A stretch of 64,000 nucleotides of DNA from Natronoglomus mannanivorans (GTDB taxonomy: Archaea; Halobacteriota; Halobacteria; Halobacteriales; Natrialbaceae), in NCBI GenBank assembly GCA_025517485.1, contig JAOPKB010000001.1, positions 496,001-560,000 of the forward strand, in the 5' to 3' direction. Every line of letters starts with the position of its first letter. The stretch's first letter is position 1. The position numbers were made by a program, and so were the translations under genes. The notes beneath the pieces were generated by a model, which worked only from the letters and a program-made list of their open reading frames with translations, searched no databases and was not told the origin of the DNA. Below are positions 17,917-26,676 of this stretch, in pieces.

Positions 17917-18899
17917 TCGAGCCGTTTCACCCCCTCCTCGGCGAGTTCGGCGCGGAACGCTTCCTCGCAGCCGGGCGTGAACTTCAGCGCGGTCTCGGTC
18001 GCCTCCGTCGGATCGAGCGCGACGATACAGCCGCCGCCACCCGCACCCGTCAACTTGGCACCGTAGGCCCCTGCATCGCGAGCCGCCCAGACCATCGCGT
18101 CGAGCGACCGCGAGGAGACGCCAAGCGCCGAGAGCAAGCCATGATTGACGTTCATCAACTGCCCGAGTTCCGCGAGGTCGCCCGTCTCGAGGACCGATTC
18201 GCCGGTCCTGACGATGTCGCCGATCGCCTCGACGGTGTCCGCCGCGAAGTCGTAGCGCTCGCGGAGCGCGCCCACGCCCGCGACGAGCGACCCCGTCTCG
18301 CCGGCGCCGCCGTCGAAGCCGATGACCAGCGGGAGATCGGGAGCCTCGATGCTCCGACAGTCGTCACCCTCCACGCGGACCGCGCCCCCGGTCGCCACGC
18401 AGAACGTATCCGCCCGCGATGCCTGTCCCTCCTGTACCTCGTACTCGGTCCGAAACGCCCGCTCGGCGAGTTCGTCGGTCTCGAGCGTGACGCCGAGTTC
18501 CCGCGTCGCCGCGTCGATCGCCGCGACGGTGACTGCCGCCGACGAACCGAGGCCCCCGCCGAGAGGGATCTCACTCTCGATCGTCACGTCGAAGCCGACC
18601 GACTCCTCGCCGGTGACCTCCCGCACCTGATCGATCGCCCCGTCGACGTAGCCCGTCGCCGCCGCGATCAGTGATTCGGAGACGTCGACGTCGGGACGCT
18701 CGTCCGACTGCCCGCCGTACTCGACCGTGAACCCGTCGAGCGTGAGATCCTCGCTGTGGACGCGAAGCTTGTCGTCCTCCCGCCGTTCGACCTCGACCTC
18801 CGCCCGCCGTTCGATCGCACACGGGACCGCAGGCTCGCCGTAGACGACCGCGTGCTCCCCGAATAAGTATACCTTGCCGGGAGCGCTCGAGCGTGTCAT
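17913..18899 (-). CDS. mvk: Mevalonate kinase
   Basis: Phosphorylates mevalonate with ATP. A GHMP kinase of 328 residues: SAPGKVYLFGEHAVVYG at the N-terminus, the phosphate loop PLGGGLGSSAAVTVAAIDA (about 112-130), and the C-terminal motif GAKLTGAGGGGCIVAL. The catalytic Asp lies in the VQEGQASRADTFC region. First gene of the pair with ipk; a TATA box (18924-18929) 25 nt before the ATG suggests a leaderless mRNA. Confidence 0.95.
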   Translation of the reverse strand: MTRSSAPGKVYLFGEHAVVYGEPAVPCAIERRAEVEVERREDDKLRVHSEDLTLDGFTVEYGGQSDERPDVDVSESLIAAATGYVDGAIDQVREVTGEESVGFDVTIESEIPLGGGLGSSAAVTVAAIDAATRELGVTLETDELAERAFRTEYEVQEGQASRADTFCVATGGAVRVEGDDCRSIEAPDLPLVIGFDGGAGETGSLVAGVGALRERYDFAADTVEAIGDIVRTGESVLETGDLAELGQLMNVNHGLLSALGVSSRSLDAMVWAARDAGAYGAKLTGAGGGGCIVALDPTEATETALKFTPGCEEAFRAELAEEGVKRLE

Positions 18900-18923
18900 G
18901 CCCGGTGGTAGGCGTGACGGTGG

Positions 18924-18929
18924 TTTATA
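18924..18929 (-). promoter_or_regulatory. mvk TATA box
   Basis: TATAAA on the minus strand, 25 nt before the mvk ATG. The spacing leaves no room for a leader, so transcription probably starts at or next to the A of the start codon. Confidence 0.6.
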
Positions 18930-19089
18930 GCCCGTCGATTCGGCGTGACGACTCTCGGGATCGAACGAGATGGGACGACCGACTCGAGGTGAGTCCTAAC
19001 GGCCCGACGCGTCGACCGCGATCCATCGCTGGCTGGGACGTGAAGTACAGTACCGTGACCGACGGGAGAAAACTCGAAATTGAAACGGT

Positions 19090-19962
19090 TTAAATCGCGC
19101 TCTCGAAGTCCTCGAGCGAGTAGGACGGCTCGGCGCCGCGACGGTCGAGGACCTCGTTGGCGAGCAGCCAGTAGACGACCGAGAGGGCCTTGCGACCCTT
19201 GTTGTTCGTCGGGACGACCAGATCGACGTTCGAGGTCTGGTTGTTCGAGTCACACATCGCGATGACCGGAATCCCGACGGTGATCGCCTCTTTGACCGCC
19301 TGGGCGTCACCGATCGGGTCCGTCACGACCACGACGTCCGGCTCGATGTAGCCGTCGTACTTCGGGTTCGTCAGTGTGCCCGGGATGAACCGACCCGTGC
19401 GGGCGCGAGCGCCGACGGCCTCGGCGAACTTCTCTGCCGGGAAGCGACCGTACTGGCGACTCGAGGTGACCAGGATCTGCTCGGGCGCGTAGTTGGCGAG
19501 GAAGTTCGCGGCCGTTCGGATGCGGCCGTCGGTCTTCGAGACGTCCAGCACGTACAGCCCGTCGGTTCGGACGCGGTGGATGAACCGCTCCATGTCGTTG
19601 GTCTTCTGCTGGGTCCCGATGTGGACACCGGCGCCGAGGTAGTCCTCGACGGGGATGAGGAGGTCGGCCTCCTCGTCACTCATGACGTCGTCGTCGAGTG
19701 TTGGCCCGGCGTCTTCGTCCGCGTCCTCTCCTTCGGTTTCGCTCCCAGCATCTGCATCGGCTGCTGGGTCGGCCTCGGATTCGGCGGGTTCTGGGTCTGA
19801 TTCGGCCTCGGCCTCCTCGGCCTCGGCGTTCTGTTCGTCTGCGTCTACGGGTTCGACGTCCTCGGCGGGTTCGGCGGCGGGACCAGCCCCTTCGGCTGGT
19901 TCCTCGTCGATCTCCTCCTCGGCGGCGTCGAGCCCTTCCTGTTGTGCGTCGTTGTCGGTCAT
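19090..19962 (-). CDS. rps2: Ribosomal protein S2 with acidic N-terminal extension
   Basis: The core begins at about residue 94 with [20 protein letters not shown] and carries [11 protein letters not shown], then [30 protein letters not shown], classic S2. Residues 1-93 are almost only Glu, Asp, Ala and Pro. The long form is favoured because its ATG overlaps the enolase stop (ATGA), although a start at MSDEEAD is possible. Last gene of the ribosomal/RNA polymerase/enolase cluster. Confidence 0.94.
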   Translation of the reverse strand: MTDNDAQQEGLDAAEEEIDEEPAEGAGPAAEPAEDVEPVDADEQNAEAEEAEAESDPEPAESEADPAADADAGSETEGEDADEDAGPTLDDDVMSDEEADLLIPVEDYLGAGVHIGTQQKTNDMERFIHRVRTDGLYVLDVSKTDGRIRTAANFLANYAPEQILVTSSRQYGRFPAEKFAEAVGARARTGRFIPGTLTNPKYDGYIEPDVVVVTDPIGDAQAVKEAITVGIPVIAMCDSNNQTSNVDLVVPTNNKGRKALSVVYWLLANEVLDRRGAEPSYSLEDFESAI

Positions 19963-21164
19963 GTCGCGTCGTCTGCGATTCTGATGAGCTCGTTGAGCTT
20001 GGCGGTTCGCTCGCCGCCGACGGCACCGGTCTTGATGAACGGTGCGTCGGTCGCGACGGCGAGGTGTGCGATCGTCGTGTCTTCGGTCTCGCCCGAGCGG
20101 TGGGAGATAACCGAATCGTAGCCGTGTTCGGTCGCGAGTTCGATCGCGTCGAAGGCGTCCGTCAGCGTCCCGATCTGGTTCGGCTTGATCAGGATGCTGT
20201 TGGCCGCGCCGCGGTCGATCCCCTCCGAGAGGCGCTCGGTGTTGGTGACGAACAGATCGTCACCGCAGACGAGCGTCTGGTCGCCGACTCGCTCGGTCAA
20301 CTCGGCGAAGGCGTCGTAATCGTTCTCGTCGAGGGGATCCTCGACATAGACGAGATCGTATTTTCGTACTAACTCGGCGATGTAGTCGATCTGCTCGTCG
20401 GTATCTCGAGTGGTGTCGCCGTACTCGTAGACGCCGGCGTCGGCGTCGTACATCTCCGCGGCGGCGACGTCCAGCCCGAAACCGATCTCGAAGCCGACGT
20501 CGTCTTCGACCGTCGAGACGGCCTCGGCGACGATTTCGAACGCCTCGCTGTCGTCGATCGACGGCGCCCACGCGCCCTCGTCGCCCTTGCCGGAGGGAAC
20601 ACCGCGTTCTCCGAGCAGGTCGGCGACTTCGGCGTGGACGGCAGCGTTCGCGAAGACGGCCTCGGCGACGCTCGGTGCGCCGACGGGAGCCGAGAGGAAC
20701 TCCTGGATGTCCGTGGCGTCGGCGGCGTGTTCGCCACCGCCGACGACGTTCCCGAGCGGTGTCGGGAAGTTCTCGCCGCGGAAGGCACCACCGAGGTGCT
20801 GGAACAGCGGCGCACCGAGTACGTCGGCGCCGGCTTTCGCGGCGGCCATCGAAATGGCGACCGCGCTGTTGGCGCCGATCTCGGAGAAGTCGTCAGTGCC
20901 GTCCGCCGCGCGGAGGATGCTGTCGACTTCCCGCTGGTTGCCCGCGTACGCCTCACCGACGAGGCGTGGCACGGCGTGTTCGCGTGCTGCCGCGATCGCC
21001 TCGTTCGCCGGTCGCTCGATCGCCTCGTACTCACCCGTACTGGCACCCGACGGCGCCGCACCGCGACCGAAGCCGCCACTCTCGGTGAGGACGTCTGCTT
21101 CGACCGTCGGATTGCCACGCGAATCGAGCACTTCTCGAAGTCGAATGTCGGTGATGAGCGTCAT
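19959..21164 (-). CDS. eno: Enolase
   Basis: Converts 2-phosphoglycerate to phosphoenolpyruvate. The 401 residues show the N-terminal capping domain with the substrate loop [14 protein letters not shown] and the TIM-barrel domain with metal ligands in [13 protein letters not shown] and CGDDLFVTN, the catalytic Lys in [12 protein letters not shown], and [10 protein letters not shown]. The gene overlaps rpoK by 4 bp and S2 by 4 bp. Enolase inside this ribosomal cluster is a standard archaeal arrangement. Confidence 0.96.
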   Translation of the reverse strand: MTLITDIRLREVLDSRGNPTVEADVLTESGGFGRGAAPSGASTGEYEAIERPANEAIAAAREHAVPRLVGEAYAGNQREVDSILRAADGTDDFSEIGANSAVAISMAAAKAGADVLGAPLFQHLGGAFRGENFPTPLGNVVGGGEHAADATDIQEFLSAPVGAPSVAEAVFANAAVHAEVADLLGERGVPSGKGDEGAWAPSIDDSEAFEIVAEAVSTVEDDVGFEIGFGLDVAAAEMYDADAGVYEYGDTTRDTDEQIDYIAELVRKYDLVYVEDPLDENDYDAFAELTERVGDQTLVCGDDLFVTNTERLSEGIDRGAANSILIKPNQIGTLTDAFDAIELATEHGYDSVISHRSGETEDTTIAHLAVATDAPFIKTGAVGGERTAKLNELIRIADDAT

Positions 21165-21346
21165 TTCCTGTCGTAACCTCGTTTGACCGTGAAGGGAAGC
21201 GCACCAGCGTCGTACTCTTCGGCGGCGATCAGGATCGGTTCGGTCTGATCGGTCTCGACCAGCACCGGCGCCCCGTAGGACACCTGCAGTGCTCGAGCGC
21301 CGAGGATGCGTGCTTTCTCGTAGCGGTTGTAGCTTTCCCCCTGCAT
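21161..21346 (-). CDS. rpoK: RNA polymerase subunit RpoK (Rpb6-like)
   Basis: Sixty-one residues: [20 protein letters not shown] is the helix that clamps the large subunit in omega/Rpb6 proteins, followed by [20 protein letters not shown]. Stabilises RNA polymerase assembly. It starts at the rpoN stop and overlaps enolase by 4 bp. Confidence 0.95.
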   Translation of the reverse strand: MQGESYNRYEKARILGARALQVSYGAPVLVETDQTEPILIAAEEYDAGALPFTVKRGYDRK

Positions 21347-21540
21347 TACTGGTAGGGTGAAACGACGTCGACGAGGTCAGTGTGTGAGACGAGCATTCGC
21401 CGGCAGCAGTAACGGTCGACGCCGAGTTCGTCGAGAACCTCCTGTGGGTCCTCGTCTCCCTCGTCGGCGCGTGCGTTGAACTCCTCCCAGTGCTCGCCCA
21501 CGACGTTACCGCACGTGAAACACCGGACCGGTACCATCAT
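21346..21540 (-). CDS. rpoN: RNA polymerase subunit RpoN (Rpb10-like)
   Basis: Sixty-four residues with the zinc-bundle motif [17 protein letters not shown] (CxxC) and the C-terminal pair in [13 protein letters not shown]. The zinc fold links the RpoD-RpoL platform to the large subunits. The frame starts MM; the second Met is the conserved one. Adjacent to rps9 and rpoK in the cluster. Confidence 0.95.
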   Translation of the reverse strand: MMVPVRCFTCGNVVGEHWEEFNARADEGDEDPQEVLDELGVDRYCCRRMLVSHTDLVDVVSPYQ

Positions 21541-21552
21541 ACTTGAATCACC

Positions 21553-21951
21553 TTAGCGGTAGGATTTCTGGTAGCGGGCCCGCGCACCGGGACCGCCCCA
21601 CTTCTTGGGTTCGGACTGGCGAACGTCGTTGACCAGCAGCGATCGGTCGAACTCCATGAACGCGTCGCGAAGTTCGGCGTCGTTGGTGTGCTGGACGATG
21701 CCGCGAGCGATGGCGGTGCGGACGGCGTCTGCCTGACCGCTGATTCCACCACCCTCGACGCGGACGTCGACGTCCATCTCGCTGCGGAGATCCTCACCGA
21801 TGATGCGGAACGGCTCGAGCATCTTCAGCTGGGAGGTTTCCGGCTCGACCAGCTCGACGGGCTGGGAGTTGATTCGAACGCGACCCTCGCCCCCGCGCAC
21901 GGTGGCGCGAGCGACGGCGGTCTTCTTCTTGCCACTCGTATTCGTTACCAT
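21553..21951 (-). CDS. rps9: Ribosomal protein S9
   Basis: A 132-residue small-subunit protein whose C-terminal tail reaches the P-site t[24 protein letters not shown] and [20 protein letters not shown] are family motifs; the C-terminus [14 protein letters not shown] is the standard basic tail. Overlaps L13 by 7 bp. Confidence 0.97.
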   Translation of the reverse strand: MVTNTSGKKKTAVARATVRGGEGRVRINSQPVELVEPETSQLKMLEPFRIIGEDLRSEMDVDVRVEGGGISGQADAVRTAIARGIVQHTNDAELRDAFMEFDRSLLVNDVRQSEPKKWGGPGARARYQKSYR

Positions 21952-22382
21952 GTGACGTTAGCACCGAGTTGTTCGCTCACTTCGTGTAGCTGTACGAAGC
22001 GGATGTTCGACAGTCGATCCAGCGACGTGTCCTCGAGGATTTCACCGTCCTCGTCGTAGGGGTTCCCGATGTAGACGCGAACGTTCTCGAACGCTTCACG
22101 GCCGCGTTGCTTCTTGTAGGGCAACATGCCGCGAACGGCGCGCTTGAAGATCGTGTCCGGTCGCTTCGGGTAGTACGGACCGCGGTCGGACCCCAGCTGG
22201 AGTCGGGTGCGGTAGGTCTCGAAGACGTCCTCCTTGTCGCCGGTGATGATGGCGTCCTCGGCGTTGACGATCGCGACGCGTTCACCGTCGAGGGCGCGCT
22301 GGGCGACCTGACTGGCGACGCGGCCGAGAATACAATCCCGGGCGTCGACGACGACGTCGGCGTCGAACTCTGCGAGACTCAT
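21945..22382 (-). CDS. rpl13: Ribosomal protein L13
   Basis: A 145-residue large-subunit protein. [21 protein letters not shown] at the N-terminus and [20 protein letters not shown] in the middle are diagnostic. Overlaps L18e by 4 bp and S9 by 7 bp. Confidence 0.97.
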   Translation of the reverse strand: MSLAEFDADVVVDARDCILGRVASQVAQRALDGERVAIVNAEDAIITGDKEDVFETYRTRLQLGSDRGPYYPKRPDTIFKRAVRGMLPYKKQRGREAFENVRVYIGNPYDEDGEILEDTSLDRLSNIRFVQLHEVSEQLGANVTW

Positions 22383-22732
22383 CGAATCACCCGGACGTCG
22401 GAGCCTTCTGGGTTCTGTTCGAGCAACTGCTCGAGCGGTACTGATTGACCGACCTGATCGATCTTCGTCTCCGCAGACGACGAGAAGTCGACGGCGGCGA
22501 CGGTGACGTTTTTCTGGAGTGCGCCCGAACCCAGCACCTTGCCGGGAACGACGACGGTCTCTTCTTCACGTGCGTATCGTTCGATTCGCCCCAGATTGAC
22601 CTCTGCGTGGGTACGGCGGGGCTTCTCGAGACGATCCGCGACGTCACGCCAGACGTCGGCGTCCGTTTGACGGGACGTCGACTTCAACTCGGCGATGAGA
22701 TCGGTAAGCCTCGGATTCGTTTTACTACTCAT
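22379..22732 (-). CDS. rpl18e: Ribosomal protein L18e
   Basis: A 117-residue large-subunit protein related to bacterial L15. [20 protein letters not shown], then [28 protein letters not shown] are typical. First protein gene after tRNA-Leu in the cluster, overlapping L13 by 4 bp. Confidence 0.96.
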   Translation of the reverse strand: MSSKTNPRLTDLIAELKSTSRQTDADVWRDVADRLEKPRRTHAEVNLGRIERYAREEETVVVPGKVLGSGALQKNVTVAAVDFSSSAETKIDQVGQSVPLEQLLEQNPEGSDVRVIR

Positions 22733-22774
22733 TGTTGTCCTCCGTGTTCCGTAGTGAATACGGGAAAGAAGTGA

Positions 22775-22859
22775 TGCAGGGAGCAGGATTTGAACCTGCG
22801 GACTCCTACGAGACAGCGCCCTGAACGCTGCGCCGTTGGCCTGACTTGGCTATCCCTGC
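22775..22859 (-). tRNA. tRNA-Leu (anticodon CAG)
   Basis: An 85-nt class II tRNA. The acceptor stem pairs GCAGGGA with TCCCTGC, followed by discriminator A. The anticodon arm reads CAGCG-TTCAGGG-CGCTG, giving CAG (codon CUG). A long variable arm (type II) and the T-arm GCAGGTTCAAATCCTGC follow. CCA is not encoded. It sits between rpoD and rpl18e in the cluster, as in other haloarchaea. Confidence 0.96.
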
Positions 22860-22993
22860 TCGCACTTCTGTCTACTGGTCGCCCCTTCAAACCCCTTTCG
22901 ATTCGGCCGACGGCGACGCTGGTCTCGTAGTTCGCGGCTACAGCGTTGGTCTCGGCCATCTGGGTCGTGAGGGGGCGTCCGGTCATTGTTCTG

Positions 22994-23743
22994 TTATAGC
23001 TGTACTGCGTCTTCGAGTTCGGTCGCGCGGTCGATGATGGAATCGGCGGCTCGGGTGACGAGTTCGTCGACCGTGAACGAGCCGTCGGTCTCGACGTGGA
23101 AGACGAACGCCTCGGGAACGTCTTCGAGGCGGACTTCCTTGCCGGGGTACCGGTTTGCGAGGTCGTGATCGAACTCGCTGGTCGGCACCAGTTCGCCATC
23201 GTCTTCGACAACGCCACGAACGATCTGTGACTCTTGCTCCTCGAACTCGTCGAGATCACCGACGACTTCCACGCGCTGGAGGTGACGATAGCCGACCGCC
23301 ACGCCGCCCTGATGTTTGGCGTGGTTCTTGCCGTGGTTCATGATCGCGTCGGCCTCGGCCTCTAAGCGCTGGTCGTCTTTCAACTGGATGATCGGGACGT
23401 TCTCGTCTGCCGGCTGCACGAGATCGTCACTCGAGACGAGATCGCCGGAGTACGCGGTCGCTGGCCCTTGGACGTCGATCGAGAGGGTGACGGTATCGTC
23501 TTCGACGAACTCACCTTCCGGCGGCGTCGTCAGCGGGACGAGCCCGAGTCGGAGCGCGATCTGCTCGTCGAACATGACCGAGGAGTTCTCGATGAACCGA
23601 ACGGTGTCGACGGCCATCGTCGGAACGTCCGCGACCATCGCACGGCGGATGCCGTTTGCGAACGCGGGGGTGACCCCGCGGACGAGGAATCTGGCCTCTC
23701 GATCCTCGCGTTCGACGAACTCGACGTCGTAGTCCGTAGCCAT
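22994..23743 (-). CDS. rpoD: RNA polymerase subunit RpoD (Rpb3/Rpb11 family)
   Basis: A 249-residue assembly platform subunit. [29 protein letters not shown] is the dimerisation domain, followed by [10 protein letters not shown]. Unlike many archaeal RpoD proteins it has no Cys residue at all, so it cannot bind the Fe-S cluster found in some relatives, a loss expected in haloarchaea. Located between S11 and tRNA-Leu. Confidence 0.95.
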   Translation of the reverse strand: MATDYDVEFVEREDREARFLVRGVTPAFANGIRRAMVADVPTMAVDTVRFIENSSVMFDEQIALRLGLVPLTTPPEGEFVEDDTVTLSIDVQGPATAYSGDLVSSDDLVQPADENVPIIQLKDDQRLEAEADAIMNHGKNHAKHQGGVAVGYRHLQRVEVVGDLDEFEEQESQIVRGVVEDDGELVPTSEFDHDLANRYPGKEVRLEDVPEAFVFHVETDGSFTVDELVTRAADSIIDRATELEDAVQL

Positions 23744-23746
23744 GGG

Positions 23747-24136
23747 TTAGTATCCGCCTTTGCCTTTCGGAGCGCGCGATCCGTCGTGTGGGATCGGCGT
23801 CACGTCCTCGATGCGTCCGATCTCGATCCCCGAGCGGGCGAGTGCACGAATGGTCGCCTGCGCACCGGGACCGGGGGACTTCTGGAGATTTCCACCGGGG
23901 CCACGCACGCGAACGTGCAGACCCGTGATGCCGGCCGCTTTGACCTCCTCAGCGACGGACTCGGCCATCTGCATGGCCGCGTACGGCGACGCCTCGTCGC
24001 GGTTTTGTTTGACCGCGGTCCCACCGGAGGACTTCGCGATCGTCTCCGCGCCCGTGAGGTCGGTGACGGTCATGACGGTGTTGTTGAACGATGCGTGTAC
24101 GTGGGCGATTCCCCACTTGTCGTCATCCTGACTCAT
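23747..24136 (-). CDS. rps11: Ribosomal protein S11
   Basis: A 129-residue small-subunit platform protein. [23 protein letters not shown] and [24 protein letters not shown] are typical; the C-terminal [14 protein letters not shown] tail contacts mRNA/tRNA. One base from S4; 3 bp before rpoD. Confidence 0.97.
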   Translation of the reverse strand: MSQDDDKWGIAHVHASFNNTVMTVTDLTGAETIAKSSGGTAVKQNRDEASPYAAMQMAESVAEEVKAAGITGLHVRVRGPGGNLQKSPGPGAQATIRALARSGIEIGRIEDVTPIPHDGSRAPKGKGGY

Positions 24137-24137
24137 G

Positions 24138-24659
24138 TTATTGTTCCTCCGCGCGTGCTGGGTGGAGTTCGTCCGTGAGCGGACTGTTCTCGTCGAATTC
24201 GACGAGGTCCTCCTCGTCGGTGTCGACCACGTACGACGGGACGCGGTGGCGCTGTCCGTCGACGACGATGTGGCCGTGGGTGATGAACTGTCGGGCCTGC
24301 TGGGGCGTGTTCGCGAGCCCCTTTCGGTAGGCGACAGTCTGCAGTCGGCGCTCTAAGACGTCCTCGACCTCGAGCGACAGGATGTCGCCGAGTTCGTCCG
24401 CTTCGTCGAGAATGCCGACGTGTTTGAGTCGCCCGAGGAACTCCTCGGAGCGACGAATGACGACCTCGTCGCCCTGTGCCTGACCGAGCAGGTCACGAGC
24501 CTCGCGTCGGTAGGATCGCAGTTCCGACTGTGCACGCCAGAGTTCTTCCTTGTTCGAGAGGCCGTAGCGGTCGAGCAGCGAGTGTTCGCTGGCGATCCGC
24601 TCGCCCTGATAGGGGTGGTTCGGCGTCTCGTACTGCTTAGTGTTCGAACCCAGTGGCAT
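24138..24659 (-). CDS. rps4: Ribosomal protein S4
   Basis: A 173-residue primary 16S binder, archaeal form. [22 protein letters not shown] at the N-terminus and the S4 RNA-binding domain [38 protein letters not shown] are clear. Acidic C-terminus. Its ATG (24659) abuts the S13 stop. Confidence 0.97.
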   Translation of the reverse strand: MPLGSNTKQYETPNHPYQGERIASEHSLLDRYGLSNKEELWRAQSELRSYRREARDLLGQAQGDEVVIRRSEEFLGRLKHVGILDEADELGDILSLEVEDVLERRLQTVAYRKGLANTPQQARQFITHGHIVVDGQRHRVPSYVVDTDEEDLVEFDENSPLTDELHPARAEEQ

Positions 24660-25186
24660 TATTCGTCATCCTCCTCTGCGGCGGCTGCCTCTTCGGCTTG
24701 CTCTTCGCGGATCTCCTCGACGTTGACGCCGATGGTACCTTCGGTCCGGCCGGTGGACTTCGTTCGCTGTCCACGGACCTTCTGGCCGCGCTTGTGGCGG
24801 GCGCCCTTGTAGGAGTCGATCATCTTCATCCGGTTGATGTCGTGTTGACGGGTCAACTGGAGGTCGTTACCGATCTCGTGAGTAGTCTCGCCGCTGAAGA
24901 AGTCGTGCTGGCGGTTGTTGAGCCAGTCGGGGACTTCGTCGGCGTAGTTCTCTACGAGTTCGACGATCGAGTCGATCTCTTCGTCCTCGAGTCGACCGAA
25001 CGTTGCCGTTCGATCGATTCCCGCTTCCTCGGCGATGATCCGGGCGCTTCGTCGGCCGATCCCGTTCATCTCCGAGAGCGAGCGCTCGACGGACTTCGTC
25101 CCGTCCAGGTCGGTCTGGCCGATACGGACGAAGTATCGAAGATCGTCGTCGTCCTCTGGTTGTTCTTGAGGTGCTTCCTCGCTCAT
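24659..25186 (-). CDS. rps13: Ribosomal protein S13
   Basis: A 175-residue small-subunit head protein. [21 protein letters not shown] and [20 protein letters not shown] form the helix-hairpin region; the basic C-terminal part [34 protein letters not shown] contacts tRNA. Both ends are acidic. First protein gene of the cluster, after tRNA-Ser. Confidence 0.97.
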   Translation of the reverse strand: MSEEAPQEQPEDDDDLRYFVRIGQTDLDGTKSVERSLSEMNGIGRRSARIIAEEAGIDRTATFGRLEDEEIDSIVELVENYADEVPDWLNNRQHDFFSGETTHEIGNDLQLTRQHDINRMKMIDSYKGARHKRGQKVRGQRTKSTGRTEGTIGVNVEEIREEQAEEAAAAEEDDE

Positions 25187-25271
25187 GTGTTGTGTATGTG
25201 TGTCTGGTCTGCGTGCGGTGCGAGAACCAGCGGAAATGGACCGCTGGTGATCTGATCTGGTATGGATCCGA

Positions 25272-25354
25272 CGTCGTGGCGGGGATTTGAACCCCGGAGG
25301 CTTGACGCCACATGGTTAGCAACCATGCGCCTTGGGCCGCTTGGCTACCACGAC
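25272..25354 (-). tRNA. tRNA-Ser (anticodon GCT)
   Basis: An 83-nt class II tRNA. Acceptor stem GTCGTGG with CCACGAC and discriminator G. The anticodon arm CATGG-TTGCTAA-CCATG gives GCT (codons AGC/AGU). The variable arm GTGGCGTCAAGCCTCC and T-arm CGGGGTTCAAATCCCCG follow. Leads the S13-S4-S11 cluster. Confidence 0.96.
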
Positions 25355-25698
25355 ACCGTGTTCGTCTCTATCGTCGCCCTCTCGGACTCGGGGTCGACAC
25401 CCCTACATCGTAGTGCATACGAACGTATCCGCGTAGGGTACTTAAGCGCAACGAATCGGTCGGCCCGATAGTCTACTGTCGAAGATTCCCATGTCCATTT
25501 TCTTTGCTCGCGCGCACGAGCGTAGACGCACACTGTCTCTGTGTGCCTACCTGTACCGGTTTCAGAACCGGAGTTCGCGGTATCCGAAATCGGTCTGCCA
25601 ACTCCGACCACGGCTTCGATTTCTGTCCATTGTGACCGAATCCCACGGCAGATACCAACTTGATTTATGTACGTCGAGCCGATATGTTCGAGTAATAG
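25355..25698. other. Divergent promoter region between tRNA-Ser and the DUF4129 operon
   Basis: About 340 bp with no gene. Minus-strand CTTAAG (25441-25446) is a TATA candidate for the tRNA-Ser/S13 cluster, giving a leader of roughly 60 nt. On the plus strand GATTTATG around 25662-25669 fits a TATA box for the GTG start at 25699, with a very short or absent leader. Nothing else was recognised. Confidence 0.5.
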
Positions 25699-26676
25699 GT
25701 GTCCCGACGTTCCCTCCTCGTTCGAATCGCTGGCGTCGTCGTCGGTATCGTCGCCGTCGCACTCGCAGCGGCGACGATCGACAATCCGGTCGAACCCGGC
25801 GGTACCGGCGGGGTCGGCGGCGGCGAGGGAAGCGGCCAACCGCCGGCGACGGAACAGCCGATGGTCGACGGTGGTGGGGGCGTCGAGATTCCCGCCTTCC
25901 TCGAGTATCTCATCGTCGCCCTCCTCGTCGTGGTCGCGCTGGCGGTGGCGTGGTACCTGATCTCTCACCGCCGCGATGCCGTCAAGCTGATCGCGATCTT
26001 TCTGGGGGTCGGCCTCGTTATTCTGGCGATCGTCTACCTGTTCATGCAACTGGACCCCGGCAGTGCGATCAATCAGTCGCCACCGGAGATGGGCGAGATG
26101 AACGAGACGCCCGGCGGCGGCGAACCGGGTGAGGGTGATGGAACCACGGACTCGGTCCCGAGACCGCTGTTGACGCTCTTCGTCGCACTGCTGGTCGTCA
26201 CCTCGATATTCGTCGGCGCGCTCGTCGTGAGCAGCCGCGACTCCGATTCGGTTCCCGGATCGACGATCGAGACCGAACCGAACGACGACGACAACGCCGC
26301 CGCAGTCGCCGCCGCCGCGGGACGGGCGGCCGAGCGGATCGAATCGAGCGGCGACGAAGACGTCGACAACGAGGTGTACCGCGCCTGGCGGGATATGACG
26401 CGCCTCCTCGAGGTCGACCGACCGGAGACGAGCACGCCACGCGAGTTCGCTGACGCCGCGACCGATGCGGGACTGGCCCGTGAGGACGTCGACGAACTCA
26501 CGCGACTGTTCGAGGACACTCGGTACGGACACGCGGAGACGACCGACGAGATGGAATCGCGTGCCGTCTCCGTGTTGCGCCGAATCGAAGACGAGTACGC
26601 ACTCGAGAACGAGGGTGACGAAGCGGACGCGAGCGAGCGGTCGGAGTCCTCAGAGCGGACGTGGGGTGGCCGATGA
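25699..26676 (+). CDS. DUF4129-domain membrane protein
   Basis: A 325-residue protein with a GTG start. It has an N-terminal transmembrane segment (IAGVVVGIVAVALAAATI), a Gly-rich loop, then two hydrophobic segments around AFLEYLIVALLVVVALAVAW and LIAIFLGVGLVILAIVYL, and a further one near residue 170. The C-terminal DUF4129-like part includes VYRAWRDMTRLLEVDRP and TPREFADAATDAGLAREDVDELTRLFEDTRYG. DUF4129 usually accompanies DUF58 and transglutaminase-like proteins. It overlaps the next gene by 4 bp (ATGA). Confidence 0.8.
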   Translation: MSRRSLLVRIAGVVVGIVAVALAAATIDNPVEPGGTGGVGGGEGSGQPPATEQPMVDGGGGVEIPAFLEYLIVALLVVVALAVAWYLISHRRDAVKLIAIFLGVGLVILAIVYLFMQLDPGSAINQSPPEMGEMNETPGGGEPGEGDGTTDSVPRPLLTLFVALLVVTSIFVGALVVSSRDSDSVPGSTIETEPNDDDNAAAVAAAAGRAAERIESSGDEDVDNEVYRAWRDMTRLLEVDRPETSTPREFADAATDAGLAREDVDELTRLFEDTRYGHAETTDEMESRAVSVLRRIEDEYALENEGDEADASERSESSERTWGGR